A DNA stretch of 55,973 nucleotides from assembly GCF_003710815.1 (NCBI RefSeq), contig NZ_RHHP01000043.1, forward strand, positions 1 through 55,973, given 5' to 3'. The first letter of the stretch is position 1, and each line of letters begins with the position of its first letter. Shown here piece after piece: positions 25,161 through 34,052 of the stretch. The notes below the pieces were generated by a model that was not told the DNA's origin, made no database searches, and saw only the letters and a list, made by a program, of their open reading frames with translations. Source of the DNA: Brevibacillus centrosporus (GTDB lineage Bacteria > Bacillota > Bacilli > Brevibacillales > Brevibacillaceae). Made by a program: the position numbers and the translations under genes.

Positions 25161-26447
25161 CTACTTCTTCAGGTTGTAGAAAGCAGCACGGCCGCCAAAG
25201 CGGGAAGTATCGCCCAACTCGTCCTCGATACGGAGCAATTGGTTGTACTTCGCTACACGGTCTGTACGGGAAGGCGCACCTGTCTTGATTTGCCCAGCAT
25301 TTGTCGCTACGGCAATGTCAGAGATGGTGGAGTCTTCGGTTTCACCGGAGCGGTGGGAAATAACCGCTGTGTAGCCTGCGCGCTTCGCCATTTCGATCGC
25401 TTCGAAGGTCTCTGTCAGCGTACCGATTTGGTTTACTTTCACCAGGATGGAGTTTCCAGTCGCGGTTTCGATACCACGTGCCAGACGCTCCGTGTTTGTT
25501 ACGAACAGGTCGTCTCCAACGAGCTGCACTTTACTGCCCAGCTTGTCAGTCAGTGCTTTCCAGCCATCCCAGTCGTCTTCGGACAAACCGTCTTCGATCG
25601 AGATGATAGGGTATTTGCTTACCAGATCTTCGTAGAACGCGATCATTTCTTCCGTCGTTTTCACAACGCCTTCGCCTTCGAAGTGGTATTTGCCATCTTT
25701 GTACATTTCAGTAGCCGCTACGTCGAGCGCGAGGAATACATCTTTACCTGGCTCATAGCCAGCAGCCTGGATCGCAGCCAAAATGGTTGTGATCGCTTCT
25801 TCGTTGGATGTGAGGTTTGGTGCGAAGCCACCCTCATCCCCTACAGCTGTGCTCAGACCTTTTTCGGACAGCACTTTTTTCAGGGAGTGGAAAATTTCCG
25901 CGCCTGTGCGCAGCGCTTCTTTAAAGGATTCTGCCCCGACAGGCATCACCATGAATTCCTGAATATCAACGGTGTTGTCTGCGTGCTTACCACCGTTCAG
26001 GATGTTCATCATAGGTACTGGCAGTGTTCTTGCGTTGAAGCCGCCCAGGTAGTTGTACAGTGGCAGACCCAAGGAATCTGCTGCTGCACGAGCTACTGCC
26101 ATGGACACGCCCAGGATCGCATTTGCACCCAGCTTGCCTTTGTTGTGAGTACCATCGAGCTGCAGCATCGCCATGTCTACGCCTACTTGATCCAGCGCGT
26201 CCATACCGATCAGCTCAGGTGCGATGATTTCGTTTACGTTCTCTACAGCTTTCAGCACGCCTTTACCCAGGTAGCGGGATTTGTCGCCATCACGCAGTTC
26301 AACCGCTTCATAAGCACCCGTAGAAGCGCCCGACGGAACAGCAGCGCGGCCCATCGAACCGTCTTCCAGATACACTTCGACTTCCACAGTTGGGTTACCG
26401 CGGGAATCCATAATCTCGCGTGCGTAAATGTCTGTAATCATCGCCAT
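25161..26447 (-). CDS. eno: Enolase
   Basis: 428 residues, converts 2-phosphoglycerate to phosphoenolpyruvate. Motifs: SGASTGAYEAVELRD, GDEGGFAP, SIEDGLSEDDW (metal ligands) and the signature LVKVNQIGTLTET followed by SHRSGETED. The start has AAAGGAG upstream. It is the last gene of the gapA-pgk-tpiA-gpmI-eno series, closed by a strong terminator. Confidence 0.99.
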   Translation of the reverse strand: MAMITDIYAREIMDSRGNPTVEVEVYLEDGSMGRAAVPSGASTGAYEAVELRDGDKSRYLGKGVLKAVENVNEIIAPELIGMDALDQVGVDMAMLQLDGTHNKGKLGANAILGVSMAVARAAADSLGLPLYNYLGGFNARTLPVPMMNILNGGKHADNTVDIQEFMVMPVGAESFKEALRTGAEIFHSLKKVLSEKGLSTAVGDEGGFAPNLTSNEEAITTILAAIQAAGYEPGKDVFLALDVAATEMYKDGKYHFEGEGVVKTTEEMIAFYEDLVSKYPIISIEDGLSEDDWDGWKALTDKLGSKVQLVGDDLFVTNTERLARGIETATGNSILVKVNQIGTLTETFEAIEMAKRAGYTAVISHRSGETEDSTISDIAVATNAGQIKTGAPSRTDRVAKYNQLLRIEDELGDTSRFGGRAAFYNLKK

Positions 26448-26538
26448 TACTCATCCATCTCCTTTGTTTTCGAGCGGGTCTCCCCACCATTATTTATAGA
26501 CTTGCATTCGGCACCATTTCAGTTTGTGCCAGAGCGAG

Positions 26539-28080
26539 CTATTTTGCAAGTAACGATTTGCCTGACATTTCTGTAGGTTGTGGAACACCGAGAAGAGCCA
26601 GCAAGGTTGGCGACAAATCAGCCAAAATACCGTCCTCGCGCAGCGTCACACCTTCTTTGGTCACAATGACCGGTACAGGGTATGTGCTGTGAGAAGTAAT
26701 CGGGCGTCCAGCTGGGTCCAGCATCAGGTCAGCGTTTCCATGATCTGCTGTGATGACTGCCACTCCGCCCTTTGCCGTAATCGCTTCTACGACACGTCCC
26801 AGGCAAGCATCTACCGTTTCTACCGCCTTGATGGTCGGCTCCATGAGGCCGGAGTGTCCCACCATGTCGCAGTTGGCGAAGTTGAGGATGATCGCGTCAA
26901 AATTGTCTGCTTCGATCTCGGCAACTACTGCATCTGTCAGCTCAATCGCACTCATTTCCGGCTGCAAATCGTAGGTCGCCACTTTCGGAGACGGGATGAG
27001 AATACGGGTCTCTCCCGGGAATTCCTGCTCACGTCCTCCGCTAAAGAAGAACGTTACGTGCGGGTACTTTTCCGTTTCTGCAATGCGCAGCTGCTTCAAT
27101 CCTTGCTGGGAAAGTACCTCTCCGAGCGTGTTGTCCAAATTGGACGGCTTGTAGGCTACATATCCATCGACTGACTCGGAAAAGTGCGTCAGGCAGACGA
27201 AGTAAAGATTGCGCGGGCGCTTTTCTCCCCGGTCAAAACCGCGGAAATCCTCGTTCGTGAAAGCCTGCGAGATTTGAATCGCACGGTCTGGACGGAAGTT
27301 GTAGAAGATGATGGCATCCCCGTCTTGAATCGTAGCGACTGGCGCTCCCTGCTCATCCACAATCGCGGTTGGCATGACGAATTCATCCATAATAGACTTC
27401 TCGTACGATTCCTTTACGGCTTTGATCGGATCCTGATAATGCGGCGCATCCGCGTACACCATCGCACGGTACGCCTTTTCGATCCGCTCCCAGCGCTTGT
27501 CGCGGTCCATCGCGTAGTATCGTCCTTGCACGGTTGCAATTTTCCCTACACCGATTTCTGCAATCTTGGCTTGCAAATCTTCGATGTATCCCACGGCGCT
27601 GTCAGGGGATACGTCACGGCCGTCGAGGAAGCCATGGATATACACTTGCTCGAAGTTTTGTTTCTTCGCCATTTCGAGAATCGCAAACAAGTGGGCAATA
27701 TGGCTGTGTACGCCCCCATCGGACAAGAGGCCAAACAGGTGCAGCTGCTTGTTGTTCTCTTTTACATGGCGGAACGCATCCAGCAAGGTTTCGTTTTCAA
27801 AAAACTCTCCTTCGCGGATGGACTTGGTGATACGGGTCAGGTCCTGATACACGACACGCCCCGCTCCGATGTTGAGGTGCCCCACTTCCGAGTTACCCAT
27901 CTGACCTTCTGGCAGCCCAACTGCGAGCCCGCTCGCTTCCAGGGTGGCATGGGGATAGTGATTCCAATAACGGTCAAAATTCGGTTTCTTCGCTTGCGCT
28001 ACTGCGTTGCCGTACGTCTCATCACGCAGGGCAAAGCCATCTACAATCAGCAGCGCAACCGGTTTCGGCCGGTTTGCCAT
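26539..28080 (-). CDS. gpmI: 2,3-bisphosphoglycerate-independent phosphoglycerate mutase
   Basis: 513 residues, a Mn-dependent enzyme of the alkaline phosphatase superfamily. VALLIVDGFALRDE carries a metal Asp, NSEVGHLNIGAG carries the phosphorylated Ser (about residue 62), and VITADHGNADLM carries metal His/Asp ligands. It interconverts 3- and 2-phosphoglycerate. It lies between tpiA and eno with short gaps. Confidence 0.98.
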   Translation of the reverse strand: MANRPKPVALLIVDGFALRDETYGNAVAQAKKPNFDRYWNHYPHATLEASGLAVGLPEGQMGNSEVGHLNIGAGRVVYQDLTRITKSIREGEFFENETLLDAFRHVKENNKQLHLFGLLSDGGVHSHIAHLFAILEMAKKQNFEQVYIHGFLDGRDVSPDSAVGYIEDLQAKIAEIGVGKIATVQGRYYAMDRDKRWERIEKAYRAMVYADAPHYQDPIKAVKESYEKSIMDEFVMPTAIVDEQGAPVATIQDGDAIIFYNFRPDRAIQISQAFTNEDFRGFDRGEKRPRNLYFVCLTHFSESVDGYVAYKPSNLDNTLGEVLSQQGLKQLRIAETEKYPHVTFFFSGGREQEFPGETRILIPSPKVATYDLQPEMSAIELTDAVVAEIEADNFDAIILNFANCDMVGHSGLMEPTIKAVETVDACLGRVVEAITAKGGVAVITADHGNADLMLDPAGRPITSHSTYPVPVIVTKEGVTLREDGILADLSPTLLALLGVPQPTEMSGKSLLAK

Positions 28081-28110
28081 CTCGTTTCTCCTCCTATTGC
28101 TGAGCTTCGT

Positions 28111-28866
28111 TTACAAGCAAGCTCCGTTTACGAGCTGCAAATAACTTTCTGCAACCAGGCTCGCTCCACCGACCAACGCTCCGTCGATATCCGGCTGAGC
28201 CATGTAGCTGGCGATATTCTCCGGTTTCACACTGCCGCCGTACTGAATGCGAATTTGCTCCGCTGTTTCCTGCCCAAAGCGCTCGGCAATCGTCTGGCGA
28301 ATGATCGCGATCGTTTCGTTGGCATCCTCAGCTGTAGAAGATTTGCCTGTCCCAATCGCCCAGATCGGCTCGTACGCGATCACGACATTCGCAAGCTGTG
28401 CAGCATAAAGTCCAGCCAACGCTCCCTCTGTCTGCGTACGCACGACGTTCGCTGTCTCGCCCGCTTCCCGCTGCTCCAGACTCTCGCCTACGCATACGAT
28501 TGGCACCAAATCATGCTTCAGGGCAGCATGCACCTTTTTATTCACGGTCTCATCCGTTTCTTGAAAATACTGGCGGCGCTCCGAATGGCCGAGGATGACA
28601 TATTTCACCCCAATTTCCTTTAGCATGCCCGGGCTGATCTCTCCGGTATAGGCTCCCTGCTCTTCAAAGTGCATGTTTTGTGCACCCAGCGCAATATCCG
28701 TACCTGCGAAAATCTGGCCCAATGCCGGAAGCGCTGTAAAAGGAGCGCAAACGACTTTTTCGACGCCAGCCTTTGTTGTCCCCGCTTTGGCTTCTTGCGC
28801 AAAGGCAGTAGCTTCTGCGATCGTTTTGAACATCTTCCAGTTCCCCGCGATAATTGGTGTTCTCAA
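28111..28866 (-). CDS. tpiA: Triosephosphate isomerase
   Basis: 251 residues. RTPIIAGNWKMFKT carries the active Asn and Lys, GHSERRQYF the catalytic His, and AYEPIWAIGTGKSST the catalytic Glu. It interconverts dihydroxyacetone phosphate and glyceraldehyde-3-phosphate. It starts 11 bases after pgk. Confidence 0.99.
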   Translation of the reverse strand: MRTPIIAGNWKMFKTIAEATAFAQEAKAGTTKAGVEKVVCAPFTALPALGQIFAGTDIALGAQNMHFEEQGAYTGEISPGMLKEIGVKYVILGHSERRQYFQETDETVNKKVHAALKHDLVPIVCVGESLEQREAGETANVVRTQTEGALAGLYAAQLANVVIAYEPIWAIGTGKSSTAEDANETIAIIRQTIAERFGQETAEQIRIQYGGSVKPENIASYMAQPDIDGALVGGASLVAESYLQLVNGACL

Positions 28867-28877
28867 GAAAACTCCCC

Positions 28878-30062
28878 CTATTCGTTATCGGCGAGCACCG
28901 CAACCCCTGGCAGTTCTTTTCCTTCCATGAATTCCAGGGAAGCTCCGCCGCCCGTAGAAATATGTGTCATTTGTTCCGCTACGCCTGCTTTTTCAACAGC
29001 GGCTACCGAGTCCCCGCCACCGATGATAGTCGTACCCGAGCATTCCGACATCGCCTTCGCTACACCGATCGTACCTTGGGCAAATGCGTCCATTTCAAAC
29101 ACGCCCATCGGTCCATTCCATACGACCGTTTTCGAGTCCACAATCACTTTGTGGTACTGCTCTACGGTTTTCGGGCCGATATCGAGTGCCATCCACCCAT
29201 CTGGAATCGCATCGATACTCACCGTCTGCTTCTCCGCATCGGCTGCAAAACGGTCAGCGACAACTACATCTACTGGCATGAGCAAAGACACATTGCGTTC
29301 TTTTGCCTGTGCCATCAGCGTGCGTGCCAGATCCAGCTTATCGTCTTCACACAAAGAAGCACCGATTCCATAGCCCTGTGCTTTCAAAAACGTATTCGCC
29401 ATGCCGCCGCCGATAATCAAATGATCGACCTTGGTCAACAGATTTTCGATAACAGCAATTTTATCTTTCACCTTTGCTCCGCCGACAATCGCCGTAAACG
29501 GACGCTCTGGACGAGAAAGAGCTCCACCCATAAAGCGGATTTCCTTTTCCATCAATAGGCCTGCTACAGCCGGTATGTAATTAGCGATCCCTGCTGTAGA
29601 AGCATGGGCGCGGTGTGCGGTACCAAACGCGTCGTTTACAAACAGATCAGCAAGCGCTGCAAAGCTTTTTGCAATGTCCGGATCGTTCTTTTCTTCCCCT
29701 GCGTGGAAGCGTACGTTTTCCAACAGAATGACGTCTCCTGCTTCCATTTGCTGAACAGCTGCTTCCACTTCTGCTCCGATGGAGTCATCCAGCTTCTTTA
29801 CGTCTTTCCCCAAAAGAGTAGACAGATGGGCAGCGACCGGGGTCAGACGCATCTCTTCCACTACTTGCCCGCTAGGACGGCCAAAATGGCTTGCCAGGAT
29901 TACTTTTGCCCCTGCTTCCACCAGGAATTGAATGGTCGGCACGGCAGCACGGATGCGTGTATCATCGGTGATAATCCCGTCCTGCATTGGCACGTTGAAG
30001 TCGACGCGGCAGAATACACGCTTGCCTGCCAGTTCAACATCGCGGATAGATTTCTTATTCAT
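28878..30062 (-). CDS. pgk: Phosphoglycerate kinase
   Basis: 394 residues from the ATG at 30062, behind GGGAGGATCG. Motifs: RVFCRVDFNVPMQDG (substrate), ASHFGRPSG, FTAIVGGAKVKDK and the nucleotide loop GGGDSVAAV. It makes ATP from 1,3-bisphosphoglycerate. Between gapA and pgk lies a hairpin that could modulate readthrough. Confidence 0.99.
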   Translation of the reverse strand: MNKKSIRDVELAGKRVFCRVDFNVPMQDGIITDDTRIRAAVPTIQFLVEAGAKVILASHFGRPSGQVVEEMRLTPVAAHLSTLLGKDVKKLDDSIGAEVEAAVQQMEAGDVILLENVRFHAGEEKNDPDIAKSFAALADLFVNDAFGTAHRAHASTAGIANYIPAVAGLLMEKEIRFMGGALSRPERPFTAIVGGAKVKDKIAVIENLLTKVDHLIIGGGMANTFLKAQGYGIGASLCEDDKLDLARTLMAQAKERNVSLLMPVDVVVADRFAADAEKQTVSIDAIPDGWMALDIGPKTVEQYHKVIVDSKTVVWNGPMGVFEMDAFAQGTIGVAKAMSECSGTTIIGGGDSVAAVEKAGVAEQMTHISTGGGASLEFMEGKELPGVAVLADNE

Positions 30063-30108
30063 GAACGATCCTCCCAAATCATTGGCTTTTTATTCGTAAA
30101 ACAGATAT

Positions 30109-30140
30109 GGGAAAAGGGAGATTGCTCTCCCTTTTTTTCC
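30109..30140 (-). other. Hairpin in the gapA-pgk gap
   Basis: AAAAGGGAGAGCAATCTCCCTTTT on the minus strand, followed by only a few T residues. It may be a weak terminator or an RNA-processing point that sets gapA apart from the downstream genes. Confidence 0.5.
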
Positions 30141-30161
30141 ACAACAGTTCTATTTTATCTG

Positions 30162-31166
30162 TTAGAAGCCGCGCTGCGCAACAAAATGGCACAAGTCTAC
30201 AACACGATTTGAGTAACCCCATTCATTATCGTACCAAGATACTACTTTGACCATGTTTCCTTCTAGGACCATAGTCGACAAGGCATCGATTGTCGAGGAT
30301 GCTGGGTTCCCATTGTAGTCGGAGGATACGAGCGGTGCTTCGGAATAGCCAAGGATGCCTTTGAGTGGTCCCTCTGCTGCTTCCTTCAACGCCAGGTTCA
30401 GTTCATCAACCGTCACATCTGCTTTCAGTTCAGCTACCAGATCCACGACAGATACGTTAGGAGTTGGTACGCGCATTGCGAAGCCGTTCAGCTTGCCTTT
30501 CAGCTCAGGCAGTACGAGTGCCACTGCTTTTGCTGCTCCTGTGGAGGTAGGGATGATATTCTCTGCTGCTGCACGCGCACGGCGCAGATCTTTGTGCGGC
30601 AGGTCGAGAATTTGCTGGTCGTTGGTATAGGAGTGGACGGTTGTCATCAAGCCGCGCACGATACCGAATTTGTCGTTCAGGACTTTCGCAAAAGGTGCCA
30701 GGCAGTTCGTAGTGCAGGATGCGTTGGAAATCACGGTGTGCTGTGCTGGATCGTATTTGTCTTCGTTTACGCCCATAACCACTGTGATGTCTTCATTGGT
30801 AGCAGGTGCGGAAATGATAACTTTTTTCGCTCCGCCTTCCAGGTGCTTCGCTGCATCTTCGCGTTTGGTGAAACGACCTGTGGATTCTACCACGATCTCT
30901 ACGCCGTAATTCGCCCATTTGAGCTGAGCTGGATCACGTTCAGCGAGAACCTTGATTTCTTTTCCGCCTACGATCAGCGAGTTTTCGCCTGCTTCTACAT
31001 CCAGATCAAGCACGCCATGAACCGTATCGTATTTGAGCAGATGTGCCAATGTCTGTGCATCAGTCAGGTCATTGACTGCCACGATTTCCACATCTGGATT
31101 GTTCAGCGCTGCACGAAACACGTTGCGACCAATGCGTCCAAAACCGTTAATACCAACCTTTACCAT
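30162..31166 (-). CDS. gapA: Glyceraldehyde-3-phosphate dehydrogenase, NAD type
   Basis: 334 residues. Rossmann motif VGINGFGRIGRNVFR, catalytic SNASCTTNCLAP (Cys about 152) and VSWYDNEWGYSNRVVDL at the C-terminus. The glycolytic rather than gluconeogenic role is inferred from its place downstream of cggR. Unusually, an antiporter gene sits between cggR and gapA. It starts 19 bases after the antiporter stop. Confidence 0.99.
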   Translation of the reverse strand: MVKVGINGFGRIGRNVFRAALNNPDVEIVAVNDLTDAQTLAHLLKYDTVHGVLDLDVEAGENSLIVGGKEIKVLAERDPAQLKWANYGVEIVVESTGRFTKREDAAKHLEGGAKKVIISAPATNEDITVVMGVNEDKYDPAQHTVISNASCTTNCLAPFAKVLNDKFGIVRGLMTTVHSYTNDQQILDLPHKDLRRARAAAENIIPTSTGAAKAVALVLPELKGKLNGFAMRVPTPNVSVVDLVAELKADVTVDELNLALKEAAEGPLKGILGYSEAPLVSSDYNGNPASSTIDALSTMVLEGNMVKVVSWYDNEWGYSNRVVDLCHFVAQRGF

Positions 31167-31185
31167 AAGGAATACCTCCCACTAG

Positions 31186-32547
31186 TTATATCGCTTTTTT
31201 ATTGGCTATTGAGCCCCCCTCCGTGTTGAAATTTCGGGAGGCAACAATCGTTACAATCGGCAACAGCAAGGAAAAGAACAGGTACGGCAGCGTTTCTACC
31301 GTAGATACACCCAAGGCGATTGAAATCACCATCGCCAGCCCATTCCAAGGAATCAGAACAGGCATGACCAGCGTCGTGTCCATCATCGTTTTCCCCAAAA
31401 ACACCCGTCCGTCGTTCCACTGTGAGAAGCGATGGAGCAAGGTAGATCCGAGCACGAGGATCGGGATCGTCTGATTGCAGCTGATGATGACGACCAACAG
31501 CGACAGGGCTGCAGCCTTCGCTACCAGAACCGTGCTCTTTTTGGTAGATCCCATCATCTTGTCAACGATGGGAGTCAAGAGGTTAGCCCTGTTCAAAATT
31601 CCGTTCAAAAATCCTGCAAGGATGATCAGGATGAGTACACTGATAATCGACAGCATCCCGCCACCGTGTACCAGCTCATCGAGTGACGTGCCTGAGTGCA
31701 GCTCGTAGCCGTAAAGCATGGAGCCTGCAAACGTCTTGGCGTCAGGAGTCGCCGTCACAAACACCAGAATGGCACTGGCAACAATTCCGTAAAGCAGGGC
31801 GACTATCGCTTTTACTCGAAAGGCAAAGGAAGCAATCAGCACAATCAGCGGCAGCATGAGCAGCCAGCTGATGGAATAATGACGCAGGAGAAGCTCCTGG
31901 TACATCTGAATGGTATTGCTCGAGCCAGCCTGTGACCGAAACAGATCGAGCACCAGGTACAGTACCACACAAATACCTACGGTCAGCCATGCAGGGCGTC
32001 GCGTCTGTCTATCCTTCTCTTCTGTCATTCCTACACTGGACAATACCAGCAAGCGGCTGCTGGAGATGGGCGAGAAACGCTCACCAACCATCGCTCCAGA
32101 GATTAATGCGCCTGCGACCATCCCCTGTGAAATGTCAGCAGCATGCGCGATCCCCATGAGCGATAAGCCGACGGTACTCAGTGTTCCCACAGACGTCCCG
32201 AGCAAATAGCTCACGGCCGCAGTCATGAGAAAAGCTAGGACCAGCAGGTAGTCAACATTGACGATGGAAAGCCCGTAGTAGATGATTGCGGGAATCGTAC
32301 CTCCCATCATCAACAGCGGAATCAGCAGCCCGACCAGAAACAGGATCATCAGAACAGGCTTTGTCTGCTTGACGCCTTCCCAGCCAAAGGCAAATTGTGC
32401 TTTCCATGAATAGCCAAGCTTCACTACACTAACCAGTGTGACCAAGATCGCGAAAACAATCCCCAGCGCGAGCGGAAAACCAATCGTCAAGCTGAGCACG
32501 ATACCTGCGATCAGCGAGAAAATCGGGAGCATCGCTGCCATAGGCAT
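31186..32547 (-). CDS. nhaC: Na+/H+ antiporter, NhaC family
   Basis: 453 residues from the ATG at 32547 (AAAGGAAG upstream); the frame upstream overlaps the cggR end and is not needed. About eleven to twelve membrane segments. Family sequence: LLIPLLMMGGTIPAIIYYG, LLGTSVGTLSTVGLSLMGIA, GAMVGERFSPISSSRLL and SCNQTIPILVLGSTLL. It would exchange Na+ for H+ across the membrane. Its place inside the cggR-gapA operon suggests transcription from the CggR-controlled promoter. That linkage is unusual compared with B. subtilis. Confidence 0.9.
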   Translation of the reverse strand: MPMAAMLPIFSLIAGIVLSLTIGFPLALGIVFAILVTLVSVVKLGYSWKAQFAFGWEGVKQTKPVLMILFLVGLLIPLLMMGGTIPAIIYYGLSIVNVDYLLVLAFLMTAAVSYLLGTSVGTLSTVGLSLMGIAHAADISQGMVAGALISGAMVGERFSPISSSRLLVLSSVGMTEEKDRQTRRPAWLTVGICVVLYLVLDLFRSQAGSSNTIQMYQELLLRHYSISWLLMLPLIVLIASFAFRVKAIVALLYGIVASAILVFVTATPDAKTFAGSMLYGYELHSGTSLDELVHGGGMLSIISVLILIILAGFLNGILNRANLLTPIVDKMMGSTKKSTVLVAKAAALSLLVVIISCNQTIPILVLGSTLLHRFSQWNDGRVFLGKTMMDTTLVMPVLIPWNGLAMVISIALGVSTVETLPYLFFSLLLPIVTIVASRNFNTEGGSIANKKAI

Positions 32548-32575
32548 TTCAATCAACTTCCTTCCTTTTATACAG

Positions 32576-33595
32576 TCATGTAGACAACAGAGACCTCGCA
32601 GCCCCTTCATCTGTGATAAGTACATTCTGACATGACTGTTTGGCAAAGGAAAGAATCGCTTTTGCCTTGCTTTCGCCACCCGCAATGGATAGCACTTTCT
32701 CCGCTTCGTGAACCTCCTCCAGCTGCAATCCGATGGTCGGCATGCGCTGGACCGTCACTCCCGCCTCATCAAAGTAATACCCAAACGCCTCTGAAACCGC
32801 TCCAGCAGCCTCCAGCTCATGAAGCTCATCTTCGGAGTAGTTCCTCCGTTTCGCCATCGTCATCGCGTCACCGATCCCATGCAAGACGATGCGCGCCTCT
32901 CCCAGGAGCGAAAGGACGTCTTGTACCTGCGGCTCCTTGAGCAGTGTCTGCAGCGCTTCTGGATGGAGTCGGTCAGGCACGTGAAGCAGTCGGTAGGAAG
33001 CCCCCGTCTTTGCCGCCATCGCAGAGGCAAGCGTATTCGCCTGCAGCTCCACTCGCTCTCCAAGGCCACCGCGAGCCGGTACGAACTGGACGGAGCGGAA
33101 AGCAGCGGATGGCGATAAATGCTTCGCTACACTGGCTATGGAGGAGCCACCTGTAACCGCGACGATATCTCCCTCGGAGATGACCTGCTTGAGTACGCGA
33201 GCTCCCACGCGTCCCAGCTCTTCCTTCACCCAGGGCGACTGATCGGCATTGCCTGAGACGACGATGACTTCCGCGATCCCCAGCTTTCGCTGCAAGCCTT
33301 CAGCAAGATCTGTCAGACCGAACAATTCGCCTACCATCGGCTCCATCTCATCCAACACCTGCATGCCTTCTTCACTGAGACTCATACCCGCTGCGGTCAC
33401 GTGGAGCAGTCCTGTTTCTTTTAAAAGATCCACTTCTGCTCGCAAGATCCGCTCGGTCGTACCCATTTCCTGAGCCAGGCCCCTTCTGCCAATCGGCTGC
33501 AGGTGATAGATCGAACGCAGCAGCATGTATCGGTCGCGCAAGATGGGAATCAGGTCGGGTAAAAGCTTTTGTTGCAACTCAAGTAATCGGCGCAT
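32576..33595 (-). CDS. cggR: Central glycolytic genes regulator CggR
   Basis: 339 residues, SorC/DeoR type. The N-terminal winged helix (GRRGLAQEMGTTERILRAEV) is followed by a sugar-phosphate-binding domain (IVVSGNADQSPWVKEELGR, then DIVAVTGGSSIASVAKHL). In B. subtilis the protein represses its own operon and is relieved by fructose-1,6-bisphosphate. The operator-like repeats directly upstream fit that model. It lacks the RpoN-like HTH variant and has standard length. Confidence 0.95.
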   Translation of the reverse strand: MRRLLELQQKLLPDLIPILRDRYMLLRSIYHLQPIGRRGLAQEMGTTERILRAEVDLLKETGLLHVTAAGMSLSEEGMQVLDEMEPMVGELFGLTDLAEGLQRKLGIAEVIVVSGNADQSPWVKEELGRVGARVLKQVISEGDIVAVTGGSSIASVAKHLSPSAAFRSVQFVPARGGLGERVELQANTLASAMAAKTGASYRLLHVPDRLHPEALQTLLKEPQVQDVLSLLGEARIVLHGIGDAMTMAKRRNYSEDELHELEAAGAVSEAFGYYFDEAGVTVQRMPTIGLQLEEVHEAEKVLSIAGGESKAKAILSFAKQSCQNVLITDEGAARSLLST

Positions 33596-33636
33596 AAACC
33601 TTCTTCCTTGTGTGTGTGGATGGGCTATTCATATTA

Positions 33637-33677
33637 CGGGACGTTTTTTGTCCCTCTATATACATTTTATGTCCCGC
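33637..33677 (-). promoter_or_regulatory. CggR operator overlapping the cggR promoter
   Basis: On the minus strand two copies of GGGAC-N6-TGT/CGT-like boxes start 21 bp apart: GGGACATAAAATGTA, then GGGACAAAAAACGTCCCG. This resembles the paired direct repeats bound by B. subtilis CggR. A TATATA with TTGCTC 18 bp upstream gives a promoter overlapped by the first box. Confidence 0.75.
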
Positions 33678-33730
33678 GTGGAGCAAAAAAAAAGAAATCT
33701 CGCTACAACACGAATGTAGCACATCTCCTA

Positions 33731-33775
33731 AAAACTTGCAAGACCTCCCCAAGCCCACTTAACGTGGGGAGACCT
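33731..33775 (-). terminator. Terminator after the glutaredoxin-like gene
   Basis: AGGTCTCCCCACGTT... pairs with ...TGGGGAGGTCTT on the minus strand, then GCAAGTTTTT. It isolates cggR from the upstream genes. Confidence 0.7.
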
Positions 33776-33776
33776 T

Positions 33777-34031
33777 TTACTTGCTGGTCCTGCGCGTCAG
33801 TTCCTGATGCAGTTCCTGAAATGTCACGACATGCGTCACCGAACGGAAAACAATCTCCCCGTCGATCGCCACTACAGGAATGACCAGCATCATCTCTTCG
33901 TGCAGCACTGGATCACTCTCAATATCAACCACCTGCAGACGAAGCGGGAACTCCTTTGCCAAGGTGCGGATCAAGAGCTCCACCTCGTCGCACAGGTGGC
34001 ATCTGTTTCTTCCATAGAGGACTATTTCCAT
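33777..34031 (-). CDS. Glutaredoxin-like thiol protein
   Basis: 84 residues from the ATG at 34031. Thioredoxin fold with CxxC in LYGRNRCHLCDEVELLI, a cis-Pro-type segment (LVIPVVAIDGEIVF) and the DIESDP strand. It would act as a small thiol-disulfide protein in the cytoplasm; partner unknown. It follows rpoN by about 20 bases and is probably co-transcribed with it. Confidence 0.85.
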   Translation of the reverse strand: MEIVLYGRNRCHLCDEVELLIRTLAKEFPLRLQVVDIESDPVLHEEMMLVIPVVAIDGEIVFRSVTHVVTFQELHQELTRRTSK

Positions 34032-34052
34032 CACTCGTTCTTGTACCAAACG

